A stretch of DNA of 64,000 bases from positions 1-64,000 of the forward strand of contig NZ_JACHCI010000007.1 of NCBI RefSeq assembly GCF_014200675.1, written 5' to 3'. The notes beneath the pieces are model-generated. The model searched no databases. It worked only from the letters and a program-made list of their open reading frames with translations, and had not been told where the DNA came from. The DNA comes from Janthinobacterium saanense (GTDB lineage Bacteria > Pseudomonadota > Gammaproteobacteria > Burkholderiales > Burkholderiaceae_D). This document shows positions 1-9,136 of the stretch, piece after piece. Position 1 is the stretch's first letter. Every line of letters starts with the position of its first letter. A program made the position numbers and the translations under genes.

Positions 1-94
1 AGTTACCCTCCCGCAGTTGCGCTTCACTTCGCTCACTGTGGTCAGCTCGCGGCGGGACTTGCACCCGCAGGAGTGCGCCCATGCTGGGCGCACC

Positions 95-122
95 AAAAAA
101 ATGGCCCCGCAAGCGGAGCCAT
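95..122 (-). terminator. Rho-independent terminator of the desaturase gene
   Basis: On the minus strand a GC-rich hairpin (101-122, arms around ATGGCxCCGC with one mismatch) is followed by seven T at 95-101, just past the stop of the desaturase gene. A second, perfect hairpin (arms GTGCGCCCA and TGGGCGCAC, 73-93) lies beyond it. No gene was recognised in bases 1-72. Confidence 0.65.
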
Positions 123-142
123 TCATATCACATCAGCAGCTA

Positions 143-1351
143 TTACGCGTAGCTGCGCAGGCGCAATGAGAAGTCTTGCAGCGACTTGATGCCCGACGCT
201 TCGGCGCGCGTGCACCAGTCTTGCAGCTTGTGCAGCAACTGTTCACGCGTAAAGTGCGAGCGCTCCCAGATGGCGCCCAGCTCCACGCGCATATGGTGCA
301 TGGTTTCCAGCGCCTTGCTGTGCTGGAACAGTTCCGACAATTGCTCATGGTGCGCATCGGCCAGCTTGGCCGGTTCGCGCTGCATCAGCTTGCGCGAGGA
401 TTTCAGGAAGCGCTTTTCCAGCTGGGCCTTGTCTTTCAGGTGGTCCAGCTCTTCTTTCCAGGCATGCTTGATCGATTTTGCATACTTGGCCATCACGTCA
501 TAGCGGTTGGCGATGACTGATTGCAAGGTCTCGAAATCCGCTTCGCTCTTGCCATGAGAAAACTTCGGCTCGGGCGCCAACTTCTTCACCTTGGCCAGGC
601 GCAGTGTTTCCAGGATACGGATATAGCCCCAGCCAATATCGAACTCATACCATTTTGACGACAGTTTAGCCGACGTTGCATACGTATGGTGGTTGTTATG
701 CAGTTCTTCTCCACCGATCAGGATGCCGAAGGGAATGATGTTGGTGGCTGCATCGGCGCAATCGTAGTTGCGATAACCCCAATAGTGACCAATACCGTTG
801 ATGATGCCGGCCGCCGTCACGGGAATCCAGATCATTTGCACGGCCCACACGGAAATGCCGATCACGCCAAACAGGATGAAGTTGACCACGAACAGGATGA
901 CCACGCCCAGCCAGCTGTACTTGGTGTACAGATTGCGCTCGATCCAGTCGGTTGGCGTGCCATGGCCGTATTTCGCCATGGTTTCCAGGTTTTTGGACTC
1001 GGCGCGGTACAGCTCGGCGCCTTCCCAGAAGACTTTCTTGATGCCGCGCGTGACCGGGCTATGCGGATCTTCTTCCGTATCGCACTTGGCGTGATGTTTG
1101 CGGTGGATGGCAGCCCATTCCTTGGTGACCTGGCCGGTCGTCAACCACAGCCAGAAACGGAAGAAATGGCTGGGAATGGCATGCAATTCCAGCGCGCGGT
1201 GCGCCTGGTGGCGATGCAGGTAAATCGTCACGCTGGCGATGGTGATGTGGGTCACCACCATGGTGTACAGAAAAACTTGCCATGCGGACAAATCGGTAAT
1301 ACCCGTTGCCATGAACTGCAATACTGCGTGTAAAACGGAACTCAATGTCAT
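143..1351 (-). CDS. Acyl-CoA/fatty acid desaturase
   Basis: Membrane di-iron desaturase that would introduce a double bond into acyl chains, most likely delta-9, to adjust membrane fluidity. The three histidine boxes are visible: HRHQAHR (about residue 45), HRKHH (about 85) and HNNHH (about 220), with hydrophobic segments between them as expected for the stearoyl-CoA desaturase-like family. An upstream GTG at 1381 is possible, but the ATG at 1351 has GGAG eight bases before it, so I chose it (402 aa). The tail of about 130 residues after the last box is long, charged and probably helical and cytoplasmic. The gene stands alone, with a terminator right after it. The family is clear; exact regiospecificity is not. 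Confidence 0.9.
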   Translation of the reverse strand: MTLSSVLHAVLQFMATGITDLSAWQVFLYTMVVTHITIASVTIYLHRHQAHRALELHAIPSHFFRFWLWLTTGQVTKEWAAIHRKHHAKCDTEEDPHSPVTRGIKKVFWEGAELYRAESKNLETMAKYGHGTPTDWIERNLYTKYSWLGVVILFVVNFILFGVIGISVWAVQMIWIPVTAAGIINGIGHYWGYRNYDCADAATNIIPFGILIGGEELHNNHHTYATSAKLSSKWYEFDIGWGYIRILETLRLAKVKKLAPEPKFSHGKSEADFETLQSVIANRYDVMAKYAKSIKHAWKEELDHLKDKAQLEKRFLKSSRKLMQREPAKLADAHHEQLSELFQHSKALETMHHMRVELGAIWERSHFTREQLLHKLQDWCTRAEASGIKSLQDFSLRLRSYA

Positions 1352-1468
1352 TACTACTCCAAGTGGACGGGGCGTGTTCACGGTCGCTCCAGTCGGGCTG
1401 GAGGTCCGGTAGTGTGATTTTAGGCGTAATTGTACGCGCTAATAGGGACGATCAGGCGAAATTGCGCC

Positions 1469-2836
1469 TCAAACCTGCTTATGATCAGGTCCTGCTGCGG
1501 GCTCGGCAGCTTCTGCCAGCGCGACGGCCGGCATGCCGATAATGCGCAATTCGCGCTGCGGGAACGGTACGGAGACCTTATGTTCCTGCAAGGTACGCCA
1601 AATGGCGCGATTGACGTTCGATTTTACCCCGCCCGTGCCATTTTCAGGGTCGGCGATCCAGAAACCGATCTGCAGATCGAGTCCATCGGCGCCAAAGCGC
1701 ACCAGGGTGGCCGATGGCGGTTTGGTTTGCGACACGCGCGGCACGCTGGCTGCGGCCGCTTCCAGCAAGGGGAAGATAGTATCGATATCGGTGTCGTAGC
1801 CCACCGATACGGTGGCAGCCAGCCATACCATGCTGTTCGACAAGGACATATTCTGCACGCCGCCAGAAATCAGCATTTCATTGGGCACGATGGATTCGAC
1901 GCCATCTCCGCCCAACAGTACGGTATAACGCGTATTAATCTGCGTTACCTTGCCATTGAATTGACCAACGGTAATGACGTCGCCGATGGTCAGGCTGCGG
2001 TCGAGCAAAATGATAAAGCCGGAAACAAAGTTGGCGGCAATCTTTTGCAGGCCAAAACCCAGGGCCACGCCAAACGCGCCGCCAAACACCGAGAGCACGG
2101 TCAGGTCGATGCCTACCAGCGACAGGCTGACCAGCACGGAAACAAGAATCAGCACGGCGCGTCCTAGGCGCGACATGACCACGCGCAGCGAGGAATGCAA
2201 GCCTTGCATTTTCATCAAGCGGTCATCGAGCGCCGTGGCCGCCCACATGGCCAGCACCATCAGCACGGCAACCGAAATACCGGCCTGCAAAATGGCGGCT
2301 ACCGACACCTTGTTGCGGCCCAGCGGCACCACGATGCCTTCCAGGAAAGCATGCAGGTCTGGCCACAGTCCCGTGATATACAGGGCCATGCCCAGCCACA
2401 CGACGATGGTGAATACTTTCTCAAGCAACAACATCGTCGGGCTGATCTCGCCATTGCGGGCAAAAATGCGCCGCAGCACATAAAAGCCGAAACGCACCAG
2501 CGCCATCGAAGTGCACAGGGGAATCGCAATACCTAGCAGGTGCACGGTCTGGAACCTGGACAGGACATGCTGCGTCACGCCCAGCAGCAATGCCGCCAGC
2601 ACAGGCGTCAGGATGCGGATAAAACTATGCGTGCGCCGCAAGGCTTCGACACTGACGGGCGCTGATGTGTTCGCTGCGCTTTCGGCGCGCTGGTTCAGGA
2701 ACTGGCGCAACTGGCGCACCAGCACCCAGCTCAAGGCCAGGCAGGACGCGATCGCCAGCACCTGCCACAGAATGGCTGGCTGACGGAAATCGTCAATAAA
2801 ATCAGTGATCAGGTTCAGCAGCGGCGTATCGTTCAT
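1469..2836 (-). CDS. MscS-family mechanosensitive ion channel
   Basis: Inner-membrane channel of the MscS superfamily, expected to release solutes during hypo-osmotic shock. About five hydrophobic segments precede the pore-lining helix and the beta domain; the signature stretch FGGAFGVALGFGLQKI is followed by NFVSGFIILLDRSLTIGD, typical of the family. The start is placed at the ATG at 2836 (MNDTPLL); a longer reading frame upstream adds 17 residues that look non-coding. The length (455 aa) is greater than E. coli MscS (286 aa), owing to extra N-terminal membrane segments. It is transcribed in the same direction as the purN/methyltransferase pair, about 120 bases downstream, and may be co-transcribed. 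Channel physiology is inferred from the family. Confidence 0.88.
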   Translation of the reverse strand: MNDTPLLNLITDFIDDFRQPAILWQVLAIASCLALSWVLVRQLRQFLNQRAESAANTSAPVSVEALRRTHSFIRILTPVLAALLLGVTQHVLSRFQTVHLLGIAIPLCTSMALVRFGFYVLRRIFARNGEISPTMLLLEKVFTIVVWLGMALYITGLWPDLHAFLEGIVVPLGRNKVSVAAILQAGISVAVLMVLAMWAATALDDRLMKMQGLHSSLRVVMSRLGRAVLILVSVLVSLSLVGIDLTVLSVFGGAFGVALGFGLQKIAANFVSGFIILLDRSLTIGDVITVGQFNGKVTQINTRYTVLLGGDGVESIVPNEMLISGGVQNMSLSNSMVWLAATVSVGYDTDIDTIFPLLEAAAASVPRVSQTKPPSATLVRFGADGLDLQIGFWIADPENGTGGVKSNVNRAIWRTLQEHKVSVPFPQRELRIIGMPAVALAEAAEPAAGPDHKQV

Positions 2837-2955
2837 GGCTGGGGCACTCAGGGTAGTGGAACGGCATGGGCCGCTGGCCCCTGCCATGCGCCAGGCGGGC
2901 TGGCTGGATAGTCTTGATGGCAGCCCCTGCCGTTAGCAAGGGCCGCTTGCAGCGT

Positions 2956-4275
2956 TTACTCGGCTTGCTCGGTTTGCTCGTCGTCGGCCGGTTTTTCATC
3001 GGCAAAGACTTTTTTCGGCATCACTTTGCGCTCGAACACGGCGGCGAAGAAACCATCGGTCTGATGCTGGTGCGGCAACAGTTTCAAATAATCGCCCATG
3101 TCCAGTTCGATCTTTTGCTCGGCCAGCACCTTGTTCATCGGCACCAGGAAGAAATCGGGATGGGCAGCCAGGAATTGCTCGGCGATCACATCGTTTTCTT
3201 CGTTGAGGAAACTGCAGGTAGCGTACACCAGGCGGCCGCCGCCCTTGACCAGGCGCGCCGCGCCCGCCAGGATGGCTGCCTGCTTGACTTGCAGTTCGCC
3301 GATCGACGTCGGTTGCTGACGCCATTTCACGTCCGGATTGCGGCGCAGGGTGCCCAGGCCACTACATGGTGCATCGACCAGCACGCGGTCGATCTTGCCA
3401 GCCAGACGCTTGATCTTGGCGTCGCGCTCGTGCGCGATCTGCACCGGATGCACGTTCGACAAGCCGCTGCGGGCCATGCGCGGTTTCAGCTTGGCCAGGC
3501 GTTTTTCAGAGACGTCGAAGGCATACAAACGGCCCGTGTTGCGCATCAGCGCGCCCAGCGCCAGGGTCTTGCCGCCGGCGCCGGCACAGAAATCGACCAC
3601 CATCTCGCCACGCTTGGCGCCGACGATCTGCGACAGGATCTGGCTGCCTTCGTCCTGCACTTCGATGGCGCCGCTCTGGAACAAAGGCATGTTTTGCAGT
3701 GATGGCTTTTTGACCACGCGCAAGCCCAGCGGTGCGTACGGCGTCGGGGTGCTCAGGATCGGTGCTTCGGCCAGGGCCAGCATCACGTCTTCACGGGTGG
3801 CTTTGAGCGAATTGACGCGCAGGTCCAGCGGCGCTGGCGCATTCAAGGCATCGGCCAGCAACATGGTTTCCGCTTCGCCGAACTGGTCGATCAGCTTGTC
3901 AAACAACCATTTCGGCATATTGGCGCGCATGGTGGCCGGCATCAGGTTGCGGTCGATCTGCTTGATGCGCTCCAGCCATTCCACTTCTTCTTCCGTCAGG
4001 CCGCCCAGCGAATCGGCGCCCATCGCTTCGGCCAGGCCGAGGATGGTCAGCCGGCGCATGGTCGGGCCATTGCCCGCTTCGGCGAAGTCGGTAAAGAACG
4101 ATTTGTTGCGCAGCACGGCATAAATGCCTTCGGCGATGGCGCCGCGTTCGCGCGAACCGAGGCGCGGATGGTCGCGGAAATAGCGCGACAAGGTGGTGTC
4201 GGCTGGCGCCGTAAAACGTAAAATTTCGCGCAATACTTCTTCAGCATTCGCAAGTATCGCTGGTGGCAATCTCAT
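2956..4275 (-). CDS. RsmB/NOP-family rRNA (cytosine-5) methyltransferase
   Basis: S-adenosylmethionine-dependent RNA m5C methyltransferase. The N-terminal third resembles the NusB-like RNA-binding region of RsmB; the C-terminal domain shows the SAM-binding stretch VVDFCAGAGGKTLALGA, the motif IV catalytic loop DAPCSGLGTLRRNPD and the second conserved cysteine in ATCSFLNEEND. The two-cysteine arrangement is that of active m5C enzymes. At 439 aa it matches RsmB-type length. AGGAAGA lies before the ATG at 4275. It begins 21 bases after purN ends, so the two probably form an operon. Whether it is the true 16S C967 enzyme or a paralogue cannot be settled here, so no symbol is given. Confidence 0.88.
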   Translation of the reverse strand: MRLPPAILANAEEVLREILRFTAPADTTLSRYFRDHPRLGSRERGAIAEGIYAVLRNKSFFTDFAEAGNGPTMRRLTILGLAEAMGADSLGGLTEEEVEWLERIKQIDRNLMPATMRANMPKWLFDKLIDQFGEAETMLLADALNAPAPLDLRVNSLKATREDVMLALAEAPILSTPTPYAPLGLRVVKKPSLQNMPLFQSGAIEVQDEGSQILSQIVGAKRGEMVVDFCAGAGGKTLALGALMRNTGRLYAFDVSEKRLAKLKPRMARSGLSNVHPVQIAHERDAKIKRLAGKIDRVLVDAPCSGLGTLRRNPDVKWRQQPTSIGELQVKQAAILAGAARLVKGGGRLVYATCSFLNEENDVIAEQFLAAHPDFFLVPMNKVLAEQKIELDMGDYLKLLPHQHQTDGFFAAVFERKVMPKKVFADEKPADDEQTEQAE

Positions 4276-4296
4276 TGTTATTCTTCCTGTAATATT

Positions 4297-4905
4297 TTAT
4301 TGAGGGTCCACGCGGACCTGGCCATGCTCGACAGACAGTTTATCGTCGATGAACAGGCGGATGGCGCGCGGGTAAAGCAAATGTTCCTGTACCAGCACGC
4401 GCGCCGATAAGCTTTCTTCTGTGTCGCCTGGCAAGACAGGCACCACCGCACGGGCCACGGCCGGGCCATGATCGAGCTCGGCTGTGACGAAATGCACGGT
4501 CGCGCCGTGTTCCGTCACGCCCGCCTCGATGGCCTTGCGATGGGTTGCCATGCCCGGAAACAGGGGCAGCAGCGATGGGTGGATATTGAGCATGCGCCCC
4601 GCGTAATGATCCACGAATGGCGCTGTCAATATGCGCATGAAACCGGCCAGCACGACCAGGTCGGGCGCAAAGCTGTCGACCACGGCTTGCAGCGCCGCAT
4701 CAAATGCATCACGGCTGGCATAATCCTTGTTGGCAACGACTGCGGTCGCTATCCCGTGTTCCGCAGCAAACACCAGTCCCTGGGCATCGGCCCGGTTACT
4801 GATGACGGCGGCAATACGGGCAGGCCATTGCTCGGCTTGCGCCGCGCGCACGACCGCTTCCATGTTGCTGCCGCGTCCGGAAATGAGGATAACGATATTT
4901 TTCAT
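4297..4905 (-). CDS. purN: Phosphoribosylglycinamide formyltransferase
   Basis: Third step of purine synthesis: transfers a formyl group from 10-formyltetrahydrofolate to GAR. The N-terminal nucleotide-binding start NIVILISGRGSNM, the folate-site motif HPSLLPLFPG and the stretch GATVHFVTAELDHGP with the catalytic aspartate are all present, and 202 aa is the usual length. I chose the ATG at 4905 (MKNIV) to match family starts; an in-frame ATG at 4914 adds three residues. TACAAT overlaps that upstream ATG and could be a -10 box, which also favours the later start. It is the first gene of a likely purN-methyltransferase operon. Confidence 0.95.
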   Translation of the reverse strand: MKNIVILISGRGSNMEAVVRAAQAEQWPARIAAVISNRADAQGLVFAAEHGIATAVVANKDYASRDAFDAALQAVVDSFAPDLVVLAGFMRILTAPFVDHYAGRMLNIHPSLLPLFPGMATHRKAIEAGVTEHGATVHFVTAELDHGPAVARAVVPVLPGDTEESLSARVLVQEHLLYPRAIRLFIDDKLSVEHGQVRVDPQ

Positions 4906-5061
4906 AGCGCGCATTGTACCCGCTATGACGATGCGAATCTAGAAAGGCCGGCATTATTGTTGCGGCGCAGCATACACCAGATCACGCTGGCGCGGTGCGC
5001 CGTGCCAGATTTTTACCTCTGCCAGCGCCCTGTTTCAGGGCCGCGTGGGAAGAGTGGGTAT

Positions 5062-5460
5062 TTACTCGAACGAGTAGAAGACGCGGAACGGGACTTTTTT
5101 CTCGGCCCAGTAGTCGGCCGCGTCGCGAAACACGTCGAGCAGGGTCTCGCGTGCTTCCTTGTCAAATTTTTGCGTATTCGGCAATTGCTCGAGCACGACC
5201 AGGAAACCGGTCTGCTCGCCTGCCTTATGCATGGTGTCCGTCAGGCAGACGCGCAGGGCCTCGAAATTCTTGGACAGACTTTTTGGAAACAGGAATGCTT
5301 CTGCGATAATGCCGATCACTTGCTGCTTGGTCAGGCCGGCGTTGCAGTGGGCATATAAAAAGTGCTGCCCGAGACGAATCGCCTCGTCTTGTAATTCGGT
5401 CACACGAAAGGCGCGGATGGATTGGACAAGGTTGGGCGGCACGGTTAGTAACAAACTCAT
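5062..5460 (-). CDS. Barstar-family RNase inhibitor-like protein
   Basis: Small (132 aa) protein of the barstar fold, whose prototype binds and blocks the secreted RNase barnase. The C-terminal two thirds carry the family pattern: NFEALRVCLTDTM, then LVVLEQLPNTQKFD, then LLDVFRDAADYWAEK and a closing beta strand VPFRVFYSF. GAGGG lies five bases before the ATG. The usual partner, a barnase-type ribonuclease next door, is not present on either side. It may neutralise an RNase encoded elsewhere or have another binding partner. Family call is good; function is inference. Confidence 0.75.
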   Translation of the reverse strand: MSLLLTVPPNLVQSIRAFRVTELQDEAIRLGQHFLYAHCNAGLTKQQVIGIIAEAFLFPKSLSKNFEALRVCLTDTMHKAGEQTGFLVVLEQLPNTQKFDKEARETLLDVFRDAADYWAEKKVPFRVFYSFE

Positions 5461-5870
5461 TTTTCCCTCAAATCGACCTGTTATGTATGGATCTCTTCAA
5501 ACTGCGGCAGTTCTTATTCCATCCCGCACGCGGGTCAATGCGCACGCGGTGATTCGATCTGTATCAATTAAGCTAATTTAATTAAACGATTCAGTACGAT
5601 TTTATAAGCCATACGCGTATTAGGGTAACGTGTTGTTCTGCATGAATCAACCCGAATATGATGTCGAACGCAAGATTTGTTACAAAGCGCCCTATCCAGG
5701 GAATCGAACATCGTGTATCGAATGAAAGTGCATGTTACAGACTGTGGGGAGAAGGGCCTTTGCTGTTACATTTTGTTGCCATGTACATCACTACGTCACG
5801 AATAGCCGGACTACTATAGCTTCAGGTTAAAAAAATGCCCTGAAAGATACTCTACATAACGAGGTAAGAA
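5461..5870. other. Intergenic region between divergent genes
   Basis: About 410 bases, clearly more AT-rich than the flanks, separating the barstar gene (leftward) and the glycine-zipper gene (rightward). It must hold both promoters. No open frame with a ribosome site and no strong repeat was recognised. The right part ends in GAGGTAAGAA before the ATG at 5871, a good ribosome binding site. Confidence 0.5.
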
Positions 5871-6383
5871 ATGAACTTGCAAGCCAAATTGTTGATGTCA
5901 GCCCTTTGTATCGGTGCTTTGCCACTCGCCCAGGCCGCCGACTTTGAAGATTTCGGCCGCGTCACGCGCGTCGTGCCACAAGTGGAACAGATCAACCGTC
6001 CACGCCAGGAATGCCGCACAGAGTACGTGCAGGTTCAGGCGCCGCCGCAACAGCGCAGCGCTGGCGGCTCCATCGTCGGCGGTATCGCCGGCGCCCTGCT
6101 CGGCAGCCAGGTTGGTGGCGGTAATGGCCGTACGGCCGCCGCTGCGGCTGGCGCCATCGCTGGCGCCGTGGTCGGTGACCGCGTCGATAACCAGAATAAC
6201 TACCAGGGTGGCGTGCAGCAACAAGCCGTCCAGCAATGCCGCCAGGTCGATCACTGGGAATCGCGCAACAACGGTTACCAGGTGACGTATGACTATCGTG
6301 GCCGTAACTACACGAGCGTCATGTCCTACGATCCAGGCGAGCGTGTACGTTTGCGTGTGTCGATCGAGCCTGCACAACAGTAA
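5871..6383 (+). CDS. Glycine-zipper 2TM domain envelope protein
   Basis: Exported protein of the 17-kDa surface antigen/glycine-zipper type. A signal peptide with cleavage after LAQA (about residue 22) is followed by a region with a CRTEY motif and then the glycine-zipper segment SIVGGIAGALLGSQVGGG plus TAAAAAGAIAGAVVGDRV (about residues 62-102), which probably inserts in a membrane. The last 70 residues are soluble, with a second cysteine and YDYRGRNYTSVM, as in many YMGG/Rick_17kDa-like proteins. It lacks a lipobox, so it is not a lipoprotein. A strong terminator follows. Its role is structural or stress-related by family; no enzyme function is indicated. Confidence 0.82.
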   Translation: MNLQAKLLMSALCIGALPLAQAADFEDFGRVTRVVPQVEQINRPRQECRTEYVQVQAPPQQRSAGGSIVGGIAGALLGSQVGGGNGRTAAAAAGAIAGAVVGDRVDNQNNYQGGVQQQAVQQCRQVDHWESRNNGYQVTYDYRGRNYTSVMSYDPGERVRLRVSIEPAQQ

Positions 6384-6406
6384 CTTGCTGTGTGACGGGC
6401 AATAAA

Positions 6407-6435
6407 ATGCCGGCCCCGTGAGGCCGGCATTTTTT
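6407..6435 (+). terminator. Rho-independent terminator after the glycine-zipper gene
   Basis: Perfect stem ATGCCGGCC / GGCCGGCAT (6407-6415 and 6422-6430) with a six-base loop and a run of five T after it. Confidence 0.9.
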
Positions 6436-6483
6436 ATGGCGCCCCGGCGCGGGCTATAATGCGGCACACTTTCAGGCCGCCTT

Positions 6484-7284
6484 ATGCTTATCAAACGAAA
6501 ATCCATCGAACAAGTCGAATCTTCCCGTCCCGCCACGCGCAAGCCGCGCTACGCGCCCGTTACCCTGTCGGAAATGGATGGCGTGCGCTATCTGCATTTC
6601 GGCACCGAGTGGGTGCAGGGCGCCATGCGCATCCGCAAGCCGGACTGGCTGGAACTGGAATACGCGCAACAGATGATGGCGTGGATGTTGTGGATCAAGC
6701 AACCGCAACGCCTGGCCCAGCTGGGCCTGGGTACGGCCGCGCTGACCAAGTTTTGCTACCGCCAGTTTCCAGAGGCACAGGTCGATGCGATCGAGCTGAA
6801 CCCTTCCGTGATCGCCATCTGCGCCTCGATGTTCAAGCTGCCGCCCAATGACGAGCAGCTGCATGTGCGCGAAATGGATGCGCTGGATTACGTCAACGAC
6901 GAAGCCAACCATGGCACGCTCGACGCGCTGCAAGTGGACTTGTATGACGCCACGGCGCGCGGCCCCGTGCTCGACAGCGCCGATTTCTATAGCGCCTGCT
7001 GCGCCTGCCTGGCGCCGCACGGCATCATGACGGTCAATCTGTTCGGCGACCACCCCAGCTATGCAAAAAACATCAAGGCGATGAAATTTGCGTTCGAACA
7101 GGTGATCTGCCTGCCTGAAGTCCATGATGGGAACGTGGTGGCCATCGCTTTCAAGACCAAAGTCGCGCTCGATGCCGAAGCGCAAGCTGCCTTGCTTGAA
7201 CGGGCAAAACAGATCGTCACCGACACCAAGCTGCCTGCCAAATCCTGGCTCAAGGGCATACAAAGCACGCTCTCAGCCGGCTAG
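6484..7284 (+). CDS. Spermidine synthase-like SAM-dependent protein
   Basis: Rossmann-fold protein of the spermidine/spermine synthase superfamily. The nucleotide-binding stretch LAQLGLGTAALTKFCY is followed by VDAIELNPSVI, the acidic pair position that holds the SAM-derived cofactor, and then LDALQVDLYDA, equivalent to the catalytic aspartate region. At 266 aa it lacks most of the N-terminal beta region of true SpeE, as do many proteobacterial spermidine synthase-like proteins of unknown substrate. A good -10 box TATAAT (6455-6460) lies 24 bases before the ATG, and no clear ribosome site is seen. It sits 33 bases before the GspE-like gene and may be co-transcribed. Aminopropyl transfer is possible but not shown. 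Confidence 0.75.
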   Translation: MLIKRKSIEQVESSRPATRKPRYAPVTLSEMDGVRYLHFGTEWVQGAMRIRKPDWLELEYAQQMMAWMLWIKQPQRLAQLGLGTAALTKFCYRQFPEAQVDAIELNPSVIAICASMFKLPPNDEQLHVREMDALDYVNDEANHGTLDALQVDLYDATARGPVLDSADFYSACCACLAPHGIMTVNLFGDHPSYAKNIKAMKFAFEQVICLPEVHDGNVVAIAFKTKVALDAEAQAALLERAKQIVTDTKLPAKSWLKGIQSTLSAG

Positions 7285-7317
7285 CCCTCAGGCCGGCGCC
7301 CTGAAAGGTTGCCGGCC

Positions 7318-9069
7318 ATGTCTTCTTCCGCTCCCCTGGAGCTAGCACAACTGCTTTCCTGGCTGCAGGAAGATGCGCTGCTGGATATCCAGCAGGCGGC
7401 GCTGGTGCGTACTCACGCCGCCGCCCAGCAATCTCTACCGCTACACCCGCTATGCAGCGTGGCCGATTGCAAATTACCCTCCTTAACGCTCGACAGCCTG
7501 TGCGCCTGGCTGGCGCGTCGCTCCCACCTGCCGTACTTGCGCATCGATCCTTTGAGCATCGATTTCAGCCAGGTGGCGAACGTGATGACAGCCAGCTATG
7601 CGGCCCGTTTCAATATCCTGCCCGTGGAAAGCACGCTGGATCGCATCGTGATCGCCACCGCCCAGCCGTATGCGCTGGCCTGGCAAGCGGGCCTCGGTTC
7701 ATTGGCGCCACGCAAGCTGAGCCTGGTGATTGCCAACCCGCTGCAGATCGCCGACTATATCGCGCAGTTTTTCAGCCTGGCCGGCTCCGTCAAGGTGGCG
7801 CGGCAAGTCTCTACGCAAGACGTGGCGCTGCGCCATAATTTCGAACAACTGGTGGAAATGGGGCGCAATAAAAGCAGCCTCGACGCCAACGACCAGCACG
7901 TGGTGCGCATCGTCGACTGGCTATGGCAATACGCGTTTGCCCAGCGCGCCTCGGACATCCATCTGGAACCGAAACGCGATGCAGGCTATGTGCGCCTGCG
8001 CATCGACGGCCTGTTGCACCAGGCCTATCAGGTGCCGCCGGTGGTGATGCTGGCGATGACGGCGCGCATCAAATTGCTGGGACGCATGGACGTGGTAGAA
8101 AAACGCCGGCCACAAGATGGCCGCATCAAGACACGCAATGCCCAAGGGCAAGAAATCGAGCTGCGCCTGTCCACCCTCCCTACCGCGTTCGGTGAAAAAC
8201 TCGTGATGCGCATCTTCGATCCCGAGATCGCCATCAAAAGCCTGGCCGAACTGGGCTTTCCACCCATCGACGCCGAGCGCTGGCGGCAATTGACGGCGCA
8301 CACGCATGGCATCGTGCTGGTGACGGGGCCCACAGGTTCAGGCAAGACAACCACCCTGTACAGCACGCTCAAGGCGCTGGCCAGCAGCGAAGTCAATGTG
8401 TGCACGGTGGAAGACCCCATCGAAATGGTCGAGCCCGCCTTCAACCAGATGCAGGTGCAGACGCAGGCAGGCATGGACCTGTCGTTCGCCGACGGCGTGC
8501 GGGCGCTGATGCGGCAAGATCCCGACATCATCATGGTGGGGGAGATACGCGACCTGGCCACGGCCGAGATGGCGATCCAGGCCGCGCTGACGGGCCACCT
8601 GGTGCTGTCGACCCTGCACACCAACGATGCGCCGTCCGCCGTGATGCGCCTGCTGGAACTGGGCGTGCCGGCCTATCTGCTCGAAGCTTGCCTGATCGGC
8701 GTGCTGGCCCAGCGCTTGCTGCGCTGCCTGTGTCCCGATTGCAAACAGCCTGAACCGGCGCCAAGTGTCGCGTTATGGCAGCAACTGACCGGCGGCCAGC
8801 TTGAGCGGCCAGACGCCATCTTCGTCCCAGTCGGTTGCCCCTTGTGCCGGCAAAGCGGCTACCGGGGCCGTGCCGGCATTTATGAATTGCTGGGCGTGAC
8901 AGAACGCTTCAGTCAACTGATCAAGGCCGGCGCCGACCTGCACGCCTTAAGGCGCCAAAGCATACTGGACGGCATGACGCCGCTGCGCATCGCCGGGGCA
9001 CGCAAAATCATCGACGGCAGCACCAGCATCAGCGAAGTCTTCAAGATCACGGCAGCGCTGCAAGACTAA
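7318..9069 (+). CDS. GspE/PulE/PilB-family secretion or pilus ATPase
   Basis: Hexameric motor ATPase of type II secretion/type IV pilus systems. An N-terminal MshEN-like domain (to about residue 150) precedes the ATPase core, with Walker A GPTGSGKTTT (about residue 340), an Asp box, Walker B region PDIIMVGEIRD, and a His box STLHTNDAP. A tetracysteine zinc module (CLCPDC ... CPLC) lies near residue 475, as in GspE and PilB. The start was set at the ATG at 7318, since GAAAGG precedes it by ten bases; an upstream in-frame TTG is less likely. No other secretion or pilus genes are nearby, so this is a stand-alone copy that may serve an apparatus encoded elsewhere. Confidence 0.9.
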   Translation: MSSSAPLELAQLLSWLQEDALLDIQQAALVRTHAAAQQSLPLHPLCSVADCKLPSLTLDSLCAWLARRSHLPYLRIDPLSIDFSQVANVMTASYAARFNILPVESTLDRIVIATAQPYALAWQAGLGSLAPRKLSLVIANPLQIADYIAQFFSLAGSVKVARQVSTQDVALRHNFEQLVEMGRNKSSLDANDQHVVRIVDWLWQYAFAQRASDIHLEPKRDAGYVRLRIDGLLHQAYQVPPVVMLAMTARIKLLGRMDVVEKRRPQDGRIKTRNAQGQEIELRLSTLPTAFGEKLVMRIFDPEIAIKSLAELGFPPIDAERWRQLTAHTHGIVLVTGPTGSGKTTTLYSTLKALASSEVNVCTVEDPIEMVEPAFNQMQVQTQAGMDLSFADGVRALMRQDPDIIMVGEIRDLATAEMAIQAALTGHLVLSTLHTNDAPSAVMRLLELGVPAYLLEACLIGVLAQRLLRCLCPDCKQPEPAPSVALWQQLTGGQLERPDAIFVPVGCPLCRQSGYRGRAGIYELLGVTERFSQLIKAGADLHALRRQSILDGMTPLRIAGARKIIDGSTSISEVFKITAALQD

Positions 9070-9096
9070 ACTGTTTCCGGATGAAACAAGAAGGCT

Positions 9097-9124
9097 TTGC
9101 ATTCCTTGGCAAGTCATATATAAT
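9097..9124 (+). promoter_or_regulatory. Sigma-70-type promoter of tRNA-Lys
   Basis: TTGCAT (9097-9102), 16 bases, then TATAAT (9119-9124), ending 12 bases before the mature tRNA. A C/T-rich stretch follows, with no GC-rich discriminator. Confidence 0.7.
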
Positions 9125-9136
9125 TCGGCCTCTTTC

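Noticed and set aside
4960..5045. Short leftward frame ending RQRDLVYAAPQQ between purN and the barstar gene
   Set aside because: It has no start codon or ribosome site, and a stop interrupts it upstream; it might be a gene remnant but cannot be supported.
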